Assembly: GCA_004794655.1 (NCBI GenBank)
Contig: SMMW01000568.1
Location: forward strand, 2,159,001-2,223,000
Length of the DNA stretch: 64,000 nt
Reading direction: 5' to 3'
DNA from: Marisa cornuarietis
Lineage: Eukaryota; Mollusca; Gastropoda; Architaenioglossa; Ampullariidae
In this document: positions 22,163 through 34,649 of the stretch, piece by piece
Layout of the letters: the number at the start of each line of letters is the position of its first letter
Numbering within the stretch: position 1 is the first letter of the stretch
The notes under the pieces: model-generated
Databases searched by the model: none
Seen by the model: the letters and a program-made list of their open reading frames with translations, nothing else
What the model was told of the DNA's origin: nothing
Position numbers and translations under genes: made by a program

Positions 22163-25100
22163 TCAATGCATCTTGATGTTTACCTGACAAACAAACCCTA
22201 GCTTCACGAAACAGTTAATGTCGTTGAGCACGATAGGGGCATTGTAGTTGACTTCAACACAGTCTTCGTTGCCCTCCATATTGTTCGGGTCGCCGCTGTC
22301 CCAGAGTCCGGAATCTCTGGACAATGGGGTGCCGTCATTCCACAGGAAGTTTCCCTCCTCCACAATGTCATTCGCTCCAACCCACAAGTTACCGGTTTGT
22401 GAATGCACTTGACCTGAACAGAAACGATGTTTTAACTCGGTCAATGGTATTGCAGTCCTCTATAATATATTAAATGATTGAATAGTTCATACCATGAAAA
22501 AGGTCAGTTCTAATGCCCTTTGCATGTGCGAAAAATGAGTCATTAGACAACATGGAGGTATCGCCATGACGTGTTACATGTTCGACTTATAGCTACATGT
22601 GGACAAGACATGAAATTATGTAAGGGTGATGTGATAAAGATCTTTAATTAAACACACTTTTCTAGGTATTCACATATTCATTTGAAACAGAATAGGTTTA
22701 GTTGTTGAACTATTTTGCACCGGACGAGTCTATTTTTTTGGCACGCGCGTGCGTGCGTGTGTGTGCGTGCGTGTGTGTGTGTGTATGTGCGCGCGCGCGT
22801 GTGTGTGTGCGTGTGTGAGCGAGAAAGAGAGCAATATACTAAGTCAATTTTTTATATTATTGATCATGTTAAGCTCAACAATAACTAAATATATATCCTA
22901 ACTTTATGATATTCGGATAAGAAAGAGAATTTTCATGTTTCTTATTCGTACTTTTCAAAGAATTAGAAAAGTACAAGAACACGCTTTTAAAAAAATTACA
23001 GTCGTGCTTACTCATAAACATATCTACAAAAACTCTAGGGTAAAGACGGGAAGCGTGCAAAGGAAACACGAAAACGCAGCATGACTTTTGAAGTACATGT
23101 CAATAAGAACAATTGTATTCTGAGCAGCAAAGAAAGTTTAACAGCTTAACAGACTAACTTCGTTTCACAGGAAAGCAATGTACACATCAAGAAACAAAAT
23201 GCCCAATATGACGGCATTTTGAATTAAAATGCGTTAATAAACGACATATTTGCAGGCTAAAAGTGCTGCAGCATTCTTTACTAGATCAGGGCCACTTCAA
23301 GTTGAATTGAAACACTCAAGTTTTTAGTTTGATTCTTGGGGAAATTATACACGATATCTTCTTCTAAATTCGGAGATAAGCGATTCACAAACCTCACAAA
23401 CTATTTTGCACAAATTCTTTTTTGTACAATAAAGTACTAATTTATTTATTTAATGAAATTTGCTATATTCGGTAAATCATTTGCAGACGACGCCATTTCT
23501 AAAAATAGAAACGTCATCATTTCAGAAAAGTCGATGCGTGTTTTTGAGAACACAAGTAATACTGAATTCTTGACACTTTTGTAACCCAATCAGAACGTTT
23601 CTTTGATTTTGCATGATAATATTCACTTTTTCTTTGAATTAAGCCTCATTCGTATTGTAGATGGCAGTAAACATTTTATCAACTCACCCATCGTGTCCAT
23701 CAGATGCAGTAAGGGGTTGCCATCCTCCGCACGTGACTTTAAGTAAAAGAGATGAGCATCATCAGCCTCACAGCGCTTCCTGGCGGTCTCATAGTCTCGC
23801 TTGATGATGTACAGCTTCAGACAACGCTTGTGGTAAAGCACATAGCCCTTCTCCACAGGACAGCCGCCTGCACATGAAAGGTTTCAGCGCAAAATGCAGT
23901 GAATGTTATCATGACCTTAATACTGGTGTTGTGTCAGGAACTGACCTGTGAATTAAGGCCCCTTGACATTGTAAGTATAAGGCAGTGTGGAGTAGTCTTA
24001 TCACAAAGTGTCAATCTTTGTCTAAATGCTGAATGATATGCGTTCGACACGTAAAAATAACTCACATATGACAGCAATAACAAGCCAGAGATACAACTGA
24101 TGTTGTTCGTGTGTATGTGAGACTGGATGATGGCTGTAACTGGAGTTAACGCCACTGTGCCATTTAGAAATACTGATAGCACGTGTGGTACTGGGATTCC
24201 TTATAGATAAGCCAGTTTATTTGTATATAGATATAAAGGTGTAAATTTTGCATAACTTGTTTGTTTATGTTTTCCTTTCTTGTTGTACTTTGTTTCACGT
24301 GACTAACGTGACTCGCGTTTGACTAGAAAACGCAGGAGCGTTGTAAGAAGATTTATTTTATTTTAACAGATTTAAGCTACCTTAAAATTTTTCAGTCACC
24401 CGGTTCTGTAAAATTAGTTCAGTAACGACACACAGCTCCACGCTCCACTCATCATCATCAGTCCTCATTGTGCCGTCCTTTTCGATGGATCGCCTCCACG
24501 TCTCTTTGGGCCTCCCTCTGTTCCTCTTTCCCTCTGGTGTCCATCGCAGGGCTGTTCTGGGGATTGAGTCTGGAGGCATGCGGTACACGTGACCTAACCA
24601 TCGCCAGCCCCGCAGTTGGATTGCTTCTGCCAGGGTGCACACCCCCATCTGTTCGCGCAGTTCTTCATTTGAGATGGTGTTGGGCCAGAAGATCTTTTTT
24701 ATGCGCCGCAGACACTTGGTTTGAAACACTTCTAGTTTATATATACTATATATACTTTATAAACACTATAGGAGGACACTGAGGACGTTGCTCTTGAAGA
24801 TCCTGATCTTTGTATGGCTGCTGAGGCCAGTGGATCTCCAGATGTGCTTAAGCATTGCAAAAGCTTGGTTGGCTTTGCTGATTCTGGTGTTGACTTCCTG
24901 TTCACAGTCACCATCTGCTGTTACTTTGCTTCCTAGGTACACAAATTCTTTTACGTCCACTAGTGGACTCCCACTGATTGTGAGAGGGTTATTGTTTGTG
25001 ATGTTGTTCCTTAGGACTTGTGTTTTTCGAGTGTTGACTCTGAGCCCTATCATGCTGGCAGTCTTACTAAGGGTTTTGGTCTTATCTTGAAGGTCTTGGT

Positions 25101-28100
25101 GCCTGTGGGATAGCAGACCTAGGTCGTCGGCGTAGTCTAGATCTTCCAAAACTGTCATTAGAGTCCACTGTAGACCCTGTCGTTTTCCCTGAGTGACACG
25201 ATGCATGAGCCAATCAATGGCCAGTGAGAACAGTATTGGTGACAGGATGCACCCCTGCTTGACACCTGTGTCCACTCTAAAGGGTTCAGTCAGCTGGTTG
25301 TTGTGGATGATCTGGCATTCAAAATTTTCGTACAAGGACTTGATGATGTTAACCAGTTTCCTTGGAATGCCATAGTGACGTAGAATCTTCCATAGAGAGG
25401 CACGATATAGGCTGTCAAATGCCTTCTCAAAGTCAATAAAGGCCATATACAGTGGACTGTTCCACTCCTGCGATTGTTTCAGGATTTGTCGCAGCACAAA
25501 GATATGGTCAATGCATGACCGTCCTTTCCGGAAGCCAGCTTGTTCTTGTCGGAGTATAGAGTCTACTGTTGTTGTAATGCGCTGGTGAATTATGCGGCTA
25601 AAAATTTTGCTGGTGACGGATAGCAGTGTGATGCCTCTCCAGTTATTACAGTCACCGAGGTCTCCTTTCTTTGGTATCTTGACTATAACACCTTTACTCC
25701 ACTCGTTAGGGATTTCTTCACTGTCCCAGATCTCCTGGAGGATTGTTTGTAGGATACGTGGTGTCTCTTCCTCTTCTGCTTTCAGCATTTAAGCACATAC
25801 ACCATCCCCTCCTGGTGCCTTTACGTTCTTTGTTTTGTGAATGGCTTCCTTAATTTCTTGTAGTGCAATGGGTTCAGTGTTGATATCTAGATCTTCTTCT
25901 GCTTCGATGATTTCAGGTAGCACTGATGGTTCTGGCTGGTTAAGAATCTGTTGAAAATGTTTTCCCCATCTCTTCAGTTTGGCTCGCTCTTCCGTGATGG
26001 GTGTGCCATCTGCTCTTTTAACCGGGAGGTCCTGGTTGTGCCTTCGGTCACCTCGTAGTTTCCTTATGATTTGATAGGTCGCTTTCATGTCTTTCCGTTC
26101 GGCTGCTGCTTCGGCTTCAGCTGCGAGCTGCTCTATATACTGTCGCCTGTCTCTCCTTGAGGAGGACTTGATCTGTTTGTCTAGCTCCCTGTATTGTGCT
26201 GCAGTCCTCTCTTTCAGCCTGGGGGATTTGGTGTTCATGAGCTTCCTCTTCATTTCTTTCCTTTTTTCTATCAAGTTCCATGTGTGCACAGATATCCATA
26301 CATATTTGGGGGTTGTCCTGTAGCCAATGGTTTCTTTTGCTGCTTCTAATGTGGCTTTGTTAAAGGTATCGATCGTTATTGCTGCTTCATCTCGGAGGAT
26401 GCTGAAGTTGTTTTTCAGTGCAATGCCGAATGCCTTTTTGATTGCTGGGTCTCCGAGTTTGGTCATATCCATACGCTGGTTTCTTTTCTGCCCAATCTTT
26501 GCTTTTCTCAACGTCAGTTTGAGCTTTGCAACTAATAGGTGGTGGTCACTGCCAAGGTTTGCTCCTCGCTTGACTTGCACGTCTTGCAGGGAGTGTCTCC
26601 ATTTGCTGTTGATGATGATGTGATCTATCTGGCTTTGTGTCCTTCCATCAGGTGATGTCCAGGTTAGTTTGTGGATTGTTTTGTGCGCAAACAGAGTACC
26701 ACCAATAATAAGATCGTTCTCTTCACACAGACTAATGAGTCTCTCCCCATTGTCAGTGAGTTCTTCAGTTCCATGCCGCCCCATGACTCTTTCTCTGTTC
26801 TCGTTTTTGTTGCCTACTCTTGCGTTAAAATCGCCCATGAGGAGCATCACATCATGCTTGGGGATGTTTTCTAAAGCCGCTTGAAGTGCGTTATAAAATT
26901 TGTCTTTTTCTTCTTCGTTAGCATTGTCAATGGGGGCGTAGGCTACTACAATAGAAAGTTTTGTGAACCTGAAGTTTAACCTCACGTAGAATAGGCGTTC
27001 GCTTATGGGCTTCCACTGTAAGATGGCATTTGCATGTTTCCTGCTGATGATAAGGGCGACTCCTTCATGGTGGTGGTCGTCTTGCCTGCCAGACCAGATA
27101 ATGGTTTCCCCAGAGTTAAGTACCTGTTTTCCCGTACCTGTCCATCTGGCCTCTGCTACTGCGAGCATTGTGAGGTTGTAGCTGTTCATTTCTTTAATTG
27201 TTTGCGACAACCTTCCTATCTGGAATAAAGTTCGTACATTCCAGCAACCAATTCGCATGTGATGTTTTGGTGTCAGGAGTTCCGCTGTCAGGCCAGAGAA
27301 TTCCATTTGGCTTTGATCCCTTGCCGTCATAGGGCCAGTTGTCTGGACTGCATCACTTCTTCTACCAGATGAAGTTATTTCTCTAGCCGTTTCCGTAGCA
27401 TAAAAGTTTTTACGGGATAGGGTTGCTAGCCCTATGCCCAACCCTCCTCCTTTCTCATCCGGGCTTGGGACCGGCAATGGCGGAGTTTCCACGCTCCACT
27501 GCCCTCTGTTAAATCTGCTCAGCTCTACCCCCTGTAACGTTTCACGGCTCAAACCTTTTCTTTATGTTATATCATCATTATCATTATTCATTTTTAGTAA
27601 ATATCCAAAGGCCTGGGGAGGGGAACAGCGGCACGTTCCTGAATAGTCTCGTGAGCTGTGACGTTGACTGCGTATTGCGTCACACCATGACGTAACTAAG
27701 AAATGGGAGATCTTTGTTTTGAGAACAAGGATGGAATCTTGGTTCAAGGCATCATGGTGTGATGTGATAGTGGCCGCCACGCACTATTCAACGTGATGAT
27801 CCATGCCGGCTACAATTGTACAGAAGTTAGTGTATGTAGTCAGTCAGCATGGATCCCGCACAGCGATCGAGTCGCCAGGCAATCCTCGTAGCAACCAAGC
27901 AGCTTGGGGTTTGATTGGTGGATAACCTGGAGGGGGGGGGGAAGAATACTTAGGCACGGGGGCGAACGATACAGATCATTCTGCGGCAACCACTGAAAGC
28001 AAACAGAGCTATATGACGGCATTCACAGAAAACCGTTAGCGTCTCCACGTAGAAGTTGATCCTGAGACAATCCACCAGAGAGGAGCGAGTTGTATGAAGA

Positions 28101-30878
28101 CGGCAGACTGTCTCTGCAAACCATTAACTCTACTCCTGAGTGTCTGAGTCTGTGGCAAGCAGGTGGAGGAGAAATCTGTTCGGCACGGTTTTGGCAGGAG
28201 TCTTTACTGCAAACCGTCAGTGTTACAACTGTAGAGGACAGGTCATTAGAGAGAGAATTTACGGCGTCGGCAGAAGCTTTGCTGCGAGCAGATAGCGTCT
28301 CCGCAACGAGGGTATGCCCAACTTCATAAACAAGAATTTGGACGAATTGTTGTGACATTGTTTCATATTGGATTATCTGTACACCTGAACATCTGTCTAC
28401 TCACTCGTTGTACCTTGGAACTATTGGATACTGGGTTGTCAGTTCGCTTGTGCTGGATTATCTGCATATCGGATCACCTGTTCACCCATCCATCGCACTT
28501 TCGAGTTATTGGATTCCAGTTTACCCGTTCACCTGTGTTGGATTACCTCATCTTCAGTTAGATGGCACTGCCGCAGAGAGCATATCGTTGTCCACCCATA
28601 GTTAATCCCGTTTATTCATTCACTCTTTTTTTGTTTAAAATTAAATGTGGAAACCGTTGGTCGGCCCTTTTTGTTGAAAAAGGTAGAAGAGTCCCGCGAG
28701 CGCAGTTACATGAAGATGTACACACACGCTCGCACCCACTCATAAGAGCACAATATTATTACTAATGTTATAATTATCAATATCCTGGTATATAAGGAAA
28801 TCTTGGAATAATGAAGAAGTTCAATAACAAACTGGCTGGAGATGGAAGCTAAACCTTAGAGAGTTTAAATAGGAATTTTATGATTAGTCTTGGCATGAGG
28901 GCATACGAGACTAAAGGCTAAACAATCTGTACAAAATTCTCACCGCTTTCTAATCAGATTAGTGACGGGCAGGGAGGTGAAGGGGAGAGAGAGAGTTTCT
29001 GATCATGTGGACCTGCAGACAACAGTCCACGACTTTCTGCTCCACAGTCGAGCACAGTAACCATCAGCGGTTGTACATCTTAATACCTCTTTTGAACATG
29101 CCTTATTTCTACTCTGGTCATTGTTACTGCAAGTTTACCGTACATCGAGCAGAGACGTAAACCTCTGTTAAACATCTGTTATTTGTAGCTTGGTCATTGT
29201 GAATGCAGTTTTACCATAGGGAGCTTCATCGTTGCAAAAACGACTCGCAAATGCGACAAGGCTTCCATTTGTACTTTTCACTTCTGGGCTCAAGTTCTTA
29301 CCAGTGGCACATAAATCAACAGAAAAACAAGAGATTAGCCACCTACAATAGGTATCAGTCTCTCAGGATATATAACTGTAACTGTATATGTGGGATCAAC
29401 GCTCGAGGATCTTACCTCCCGGCCCTCCGCGGTGCGCTTGTGACTGTGTCCTTAATTATATTTCTGCTTGTTTGCTTCTGGCTGTCTATCAGGTTTTTCT
29501 AGTCACTATGTGCAAACTTTGGTGGTCACCGGTAGAACCCAATTCACAGCCTACGTTTGCCCATCCCGACTGAATGTTTTGTGCTAGGTTGCCAAGCGCC
29601 TGGACCTTGAGGTAAATATAGATTAATCTAAAGTTGCTGTTTGTATGGTAATTTTATCGCTAAAACAGATAGATGGTTTATGATGGCAATCAACTTGTGA
29701 TCGTTAATATGTACAGATACCTTGGTATAATTATGTCCACTCGTTGTGTCTTTACACATGTGCTTAAAGACCTTGGACCAGTTGCACAACACATTTCTAA
29801 TTTTAAACACTTTTAGGCCTTAACTCTAGTTAGATAATCAGTTTAAAGTGCACACCACAATTTTATAATTTGTAAAACTAAAACTGCTTTAAGTAAGATA
29901 AAGTTGTTTAAGTCTGACTTTCCGTCCTGTCAGTACAATTGTTTTTGTATGTTTTTCTGCAATGCATCAAAATGGCTAAGAAGAGAGTTTGCTTCTTTAG
30001 AACAGTTTTAAGGTTTAGAAACATGTTGTGCAGCTGGCCCCTTGGCTCTAAAGCTCTGTTGGTTTTTTAAAAAATATCCTTAGAGTACTGTGGACCCTTA
30101 ATAAGCACAGCTCTTTTAAAAAAAATGTTTGATTTGCAAGTACAACTCATATTACTTTATAGGTCTGAAAGTTGGGGGCTGATAGCGTATAATAGTATTG
30201 TCAAAAAGGTTCATTTGCTTGCTAGGAAAAAACATTCTTAATGTAACGAATAGAGCCCCTAATACATTGGTCGATAGTGAATGTGGACGCTATGCCTTGT
30301 AAACTAATTCATTTGTTAGATGTATTGTATACTGGCTCGAGATTCTTAAAATGCTTCGTTAAAAGCCTATGAAATGCTACTTAATTTACACTATGATAAT
30401 AAAGTTTCATGGGTTTATTACATAATGAACACTGTAGAAATATGCTTACGGTTTTGTTTGGAAAATGAAGGTGTTGTCACTGTCAAACACTATTTGAGAG
30501 TATTCAAGTTACGAGTGATGGATTGTCTTTTATCAAGAGTTGCACAAAAAGATGAATTCTAGTCCAATGTTCTTTTCTCTATAACTGATAAAAAAATCTT
30601 CAATAATACAGATTAGTTTTGTTGGCGATTTCAAACATATTGGTATGAGAGATGCTCTGATAAGATTTACGTTAGGAGTCTCAGGTTTGTACTGCCATAA
30701 GCTCCGCTGGACAGGAGAGAAAAATCATGAAAATAGTATGTGTGTGTGTTCTTTTTGCACTTGTATAGTAAATTTAAAACGTTTCTTGCTATATCTTCTG
30801 TAATTTTAAAACACCCCAGTGTGACTTTTTAAATGTACATGCTGTCGTGTTAATGAAAAATCGAGTTGCCTACTATAC

Positions 30879-30936
<58 letters not shown>

Positions 30937-33683
30937 TACCTTTGATGAATTCAATACCCGCCCTTACTCTCTCTTTTCAATTTTTTTTCGTATACTCGAT
31001 TTCTTGCTTTACGAAGATATCTATAAAAGTAGGAGTTTGCTTTTATCATTTTTATCAATCATGTTTGCATTTAAATAGTGAGTCCATCCAGTTAAGGCTG
31101 TTTCTTAGAGGCAAATATCAAAAGCTAAATCCAAGAGAGCGAAGTAAAATGATACAATGATAGTCAGACGTCCTTAAAGATACAAATCAAAAGCGAAAAT
31201 GGCTAGCGAGAAAAAGCTTTTTACGATTAGTGCAGACATCTGATGATACATGGAAAATGTAAAACATTTTGTACAAAAATATTCCAGCCTCCAGTTCTGA
31301 AAGCCTTGAAGGCTAGTCCACTGTAATACCTATCTACACGCTTTGCTCTGTCCAAACGTAGATCAAAGATATTGAACCGTCTTTAAATTAAGTAAGTAAA
31401 TTACTTCATAGTCAAGTGAAACATAGGGTGAAACATTTACGGTTTACCGTTTAGTGGTTTACCACTCTAGGGCGTGGTAAGTGGCAGGCATAGCTATATT
31501 CACGTTCTGCCTCCTTGACCTTCGCTGATAAGCAACTACTGGGTGGGAATCGCAACTGGGGAGAAATATTCTGATCATGGGGACAGTTTCAACCAGTAGA
31601 CCTCAAGTCAGGTACTTCATGCTTCGAGCACAGTAATCACCAGACTATGAACTTTACCCATGAATACTAAGTTTAAAAAAAACGATGTAAACTACTTTTA
31701 AATGTGTACTATTTCAACTTCGGTCACATTCATCAATGACCGCAAGTTCCACAGGTTTTTAAAGAGTGTTAAGCTTGAGATTAACAGAGGAAATATTCTT
31801 AATACCAAACCATGCTGCCCTGAGGTCGCGACTACTTAGGCCCCTCGCGTTGGTGCGCAAAGTGTCATCAGTCGCGCCTGAAAAAAGAAGAGCAAGAGAA
31901 TTAGTCATCTCTATCAAGTGTCAGTATAGTAGGATAATACTTATATGGCGGGGGGTGGGTGGGTGGGATATCAACGTACACCGCTTGAGAAAGTGTTCTC
32001 AAAACTAGAAACGAGCATCAAACCAAGTCCCGACTCCTACAAGAGACACGTTTCTTTTCTAACTGAGGCAAAAGCTGGAAACGTTATGCGGAAAGGTGTC
32101 TTTTTCATGACAGTTATAAACAGCTATTCGAATCTTCTCAACAATCATGAATTAACTTAATTTTTTTACTGTAGGAATACGGACTTAACAGCACCTCGTG
32201 CTTTGAACAGATATCGCAAACAAGTGATCATAGGCTAATTAATTGTCTCCAGCGTTTCATCCTTGAATTGGATACCAATTATTTCCAGGAATATTCCGAC
32301 CAATGTTCAGGGGAGATGCTATTATCTGTAATTTTATCTTAATAGCCTTGCAACTTCATGTTTATTTTTTTATATGTAGACATTTTTGATTGTCTTTTGA
32401 GGCCTTTACTTACTTGTTAACGTCCTCTCTTTTCATTAGGATCTACATTAAGTTTCAATGTGATACCCATATTCAAATTGCCCACTGGGACAAATAAAGT
32501 TGGTCATTGTCATTGATACCGAATAGATAGAATAGATCCACATAATAGATACACATACGATGGTATTCGATCGAGCACACAAATAATAACACGCATCATT
32601 ACCTGAGCGGAAAAAATTCTTTAAACCTACTATGACTACAAAAAAGATAAATTGTTAATAGATAGAAGTGTTCCTGTCACCAGAACAACAACATATGGTC
32701 ACAGGATTTTGGGCTACTGTGCTGGAAAACAATGGAACTCTCTTCCTTTCCATATCCGCCACCTTCCTACAATTGAATCTTTCAAATCTGCACTGAAAAC
32801 GCACCTCTTCCTTGAGCATTTCTCCTAACACAGTCCACAATGCTAGTCCTTCTTACCCTCCCCGCTCTTCCCTCTTGCTACTTACCCACCTTTCTCGGCA
32901 GAATCACTATATTTCTCTGTTCTTGTTACTTGATGCCTTTTGTTTTCTGTTTCGTCGTCAGTACTGTCGTTTTCTTTCGTCCCCTTTGTTATCTACTTAG
33001 TCCACGTCTCTTCCCCGTTTTAAGCGCTAAGAGCATGCTCTCAATGAGTGTGAATATGCGCTATACAAATCTTCACTATTATTATTATTAGATATGTTCA
33101 AGCCTTACGTTTTAATTCTTTATTTTTTTTATTAATCTTACAGTATTGTGAAGGTAACAACAATAGTGCATTTAGATGACGAGTCTGTTACAAATAAAGT
33201 CTTTTTGCTAAAAACAAGCGATAAGAACGATAAGAAAAATTACTTGCCCAAGGTGACAATCACGGCAAAGGTCAGAGCTAGTGGTGTTATGAAGGTGAAT
33301 GGGGCTGATTGTGTGGTGGCCTGAAATAAATTAGTAAATACAAATACGATGGTATTCGATCGAGCACACAAATAATAACACGCATCATTACCTGAGCGGA
33401 AAAAATTCTTTAAACCTACTATGACAACAAAAAAGATAAATTGCTAACCGTAGAACATGAATTAAAAATGAGAAGAACACTTAAATAGTAATCATTAAAG
33501 GTCAAAGTTTCTTTTTATTAAATTTAAACAAGAATTTAATACTTGCTTTCTACAGTGTTGTTTCGTTTATTTTCTTTTCTTTTTTCGGTGCTCTCAAAAG
33601 GATTCAAGCGACATAATGCAGTGCACTGTGTTTTACAAAATTAAGGTAAATATTTCTATTTATCCTGCAAAAGCTCTTACCAT
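22163..33683 (-). CDS. Lectin D: secreted C-type lectin, DPN type, five exons, interrupted by LINE
   Basis: Minus-strand exons: 33683-33681 (ATG), 33320-33248 (signal peptide), 31877-31806 (stalk), 23867-23688, 22413-22163. The sum is 579 nt, 192 residues, with every junction in frame. The signal core reads PLALTFAVIVTLG. The lectin fold shows CPVEKGY, RCLKLYIIK, KRCEADD, LWVGAND, FLWNDGT, GDPNN followed by NEDC, LND and FVCQ. Where relatives have QPD this gene has DPN, closer to the EPN of mannose-type lectins. Intron 2 uses a GC donor. Intron 3 is about 7.9 kb because it holds a dead exon 3 (29310-29215) and an RTE LINE (24450-27487). Exons 1-3 lie in the inverted copy of gene B. Linking them to exons 4-5 across the LINE is inference from order, strand and phase. 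Confidence 0.65.
22741..22817. repeat. (GT)n/(GC)n compound microsatellite
   Basis: A mixed GT, GC and GTGC run in intron 4 of lectin D. The alternating purine-pyrimidine tract has Z-DNA potential. Confidence 0.9.
24450..27487 (-). mobile_element. RTE-like LINE inserted in lectin D intron 3
   Basis: The 13-bp direct repeat TCCACGCTCCACT flanks it (24437-24449 and 27488-27500). The empty site is kept in gene G near 61650-61700, which joins the two flanks directly. On the minus strand the 3' end is a short GATGAT-type tail (the CATCATCATCA next to 24450), as usual for RTE elements. It is about 3.04 kb, near the usual full length for the clade. Confidence 0.85.
24450..27487 (-). pseudogene. RTE-like endonuclease-reverse transcriptase, three pieces
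   Basis: Read on the minus strand: the endonuclease starts near 27260 (MRIGCWNVRTL), with MGDFNARVG, IDHIIINSKW and SDHHLLVAKL. An in-frame TAA at 25789-25791 interrupts it just before the RT palm. The RT follows (NWRGITLLSV, QAGFRKGRSC, FIDFEKAFDS, GVKQGCILSP, catalytic DYADDLGLLS near 25121-25145) up to a second stop at 24766-24768. A TA-rich stretch (about 24735-24768) then replaces part of the LLYGSE region. The C-terminus resumes in another frame (FQTKCLRRIKKIFW, GHVYRMPPDS, GRPKETWRR). It is therefore dead. Frames open past 27487 and below 24450 are host sequence and not part of the element. Confidence 0.85.
27501..29214. other. Lectin D intron 3, no coding seen
   Basis: 27500-27550 continues the host sequence split by the LINE. 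About 28380-28560 has a loose repetition of TTGGATTATCTG-like units about 75 bp apart. About 28780-29214 matches 51450-51535 and 62870-63350, the flank of exon 3 in genes F and G. No gene is supported. Confidence 0.5.
29215..29310 (-). pseudogene. Dead extra stalk exon (exon 3 type of genes F/G)
   Basis: The 96 nt are open in phase 1 on the minus strand (start TGKNLSPEVKSTNG) and keep the donor TATG|GTAAAAC. The acceptor has become TTTATG where genes F and G have TTTAG. Lectin D thus carries two stalk exons of different lineages, and only the one at 31877-31806 has a usable acceptor. Confidence 0.65.
30060..30780 (+). mobile_element. Degenerate LINE C-terminal fragment, inverted copy
   Basis: The reverse-complement counterpart of 11221-12065, on the plus strand, with KLRVMDCL, MRDAL and CHKLR still visible. 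It is more decayed at its 3' side, where a microsatellite-bearing insertion begins near 30880. Confidence 0.6.
30881..30935. repeat. (TG)n-(CG)n microsatellite
   Basis: A TG run ending in GCGCGCGC, at the left edge of an insertion of about 680 bp (30880-31565) that is absent from the left arm of the inverted repeat. Confidence 0.9.
32471..33090 (+). mobile_element. 5'-truncated LINE 3' ends in lectin D intron 2
   Basis: Two pieces, both missing from the other arm. About 32471-32518 has the LINE-end phrase ATTGCCCACTGGGACAAATA with a CATTGT tail. 32659-33090 carries the last codons of a CR1/Jockey-type pol (KQWNSLPFHIRHLP, ESFKSALKTHLF, stop near 32829) and a 3'UTR ending in CTATTATTATTATTAG, a typical ATT-repeat tail. 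The sequence between them (32545-32658) is one half of a 110-bp direct repeat. Confidence 0.65.
32545..32655. repeat. 110-bp direct repeat, unit 1
   Basis: Nearly identical to 33338-33448, both starting at the phrase ACGATGGTATTCGATCGAGC. The left arm of the inverted repeat has a single copy (about 9790-9890, reverse sense). The duplication therefore happened in this arm, together with the LINE-tail insertion. Confidence 0.8.
33338..33448. repeat. 110-bp direct repeat, unit 2
   Basis: The partner of 32545-32655. This unit sits in the ancestral position, in intron 1 directly upstream (gene sense) of lectin D exon 2. Confidence 0.8.
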
Positions 33684-33879
33684 TTAAACACCCCTATCGT
33701 TTTCAACGTTGTCTGGTAGTAGGTATAAACTCTTAGAGCAGAGCCTGTAGGTTTTCTGAACGTTGTGCCACGAGAGCAATATATGTAAGCACGTCCAGAA
33801 TCTCAGTGGTTATGGGCGTCAACATTTTGTCCTAGCAGGTGAGTCGGTAACAATAGGTATTCACACTTCGAGAGGCGTG
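33681..33879 (-). promoter_or_regulatory. Lectin D promoter, 5'UTR and exon 1
   Basis: On the minus strand: the near-palindrome CACGCCTCTCGAAGTGTG (33879-33862), a TATA-like CATATATTGC (about 33786-33777), TTCAGA (33760-33755) and ATG (33683-33681) followed by GTAAGAGC. It is the same arrangement as lectin B with identical spacing. Confidence 0.65.
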
Positions 33880-34649
33880 GTCTGATTGAGCAGTTTACTA
33901 TACTTTGCAGTGCGACACAAAGACTCTTTGTAACAAATGTGTGTTTTTTTTGATGATATCGAGAAATCCGCACCTGCTGTTTGTGAATTAACCCTCCGTG
34001 AAAATGTCGAAAGTTTTACTGGGTGTAGAATTAGTTTACAAAGTAATTCCTTGGGTATTAAAAGTTGTGTGTGTCGAATGGAAGCAAGCAATATAAATTT
34101 ACATATAAATTTACAGGCTAGGATATCCCAGAGCTTATAAAAACAGAAAACGGAAAAATAACCCGTCGCCTCAAAGAAATATGAAACAGGCGCGTCCTCC
34201 TATCGACTAGAAAACTAAGCCCCGTCAGGGGATCTGTGCGTGCGAAGGAAATAACAAAAGCTGGCATTGCCACGTCCTGTTACAGGACCGCAAAGTGAAC
34301 GCGGATATCATAACTAATATTGTTTACCGAAAGCTCGAGTCTATCTACCCATCTACTAGTTACAGTGTGATTATTGTATACCGTTTTAGTAACTGACATT
34401 GTAGCGTTTATTATTTCTTTTCATAGTCACCACGTCTTTGATCATCAAGGTGTCCAGGACTTTCCCCACTCGTCTCTACTATTCTAGAAAAACCATTTCT
34501 TTTCGCTAACCCATTTGTTTTTTAAAAAGCTTGTCTCGATAAAAAAAATCATTGGTGCGAGTGCTTTGAATGGTATGTGTTCGAGTTGCAAATGAAATGT
34601 AACATACTGATTCTAAAGCGTGTTCGTATCAGACCACGCTTTTGTAGGG

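Noticed and set aside
26087..27228. Plus-strand open frames of 60-98 codons
   Set aside because: Antisense shadows of the RTE-like pol on the minus strand.
27488..27552. Apparent N-terminal extension of the RTE pol frame
   Set aside because: It lies outside the target-site duplication, so it is host sequence read through by chance. The same applies to the codons below 24450.
29388..29510. Hydrophobic plus-strand peptide also visible near 51.76 and 63.6 kb
   Set aside because: All three lie in homologous introns of minus-strand lectins. The frames do not stay aligned between copies, so the similarity is due to shared intron ancestry.
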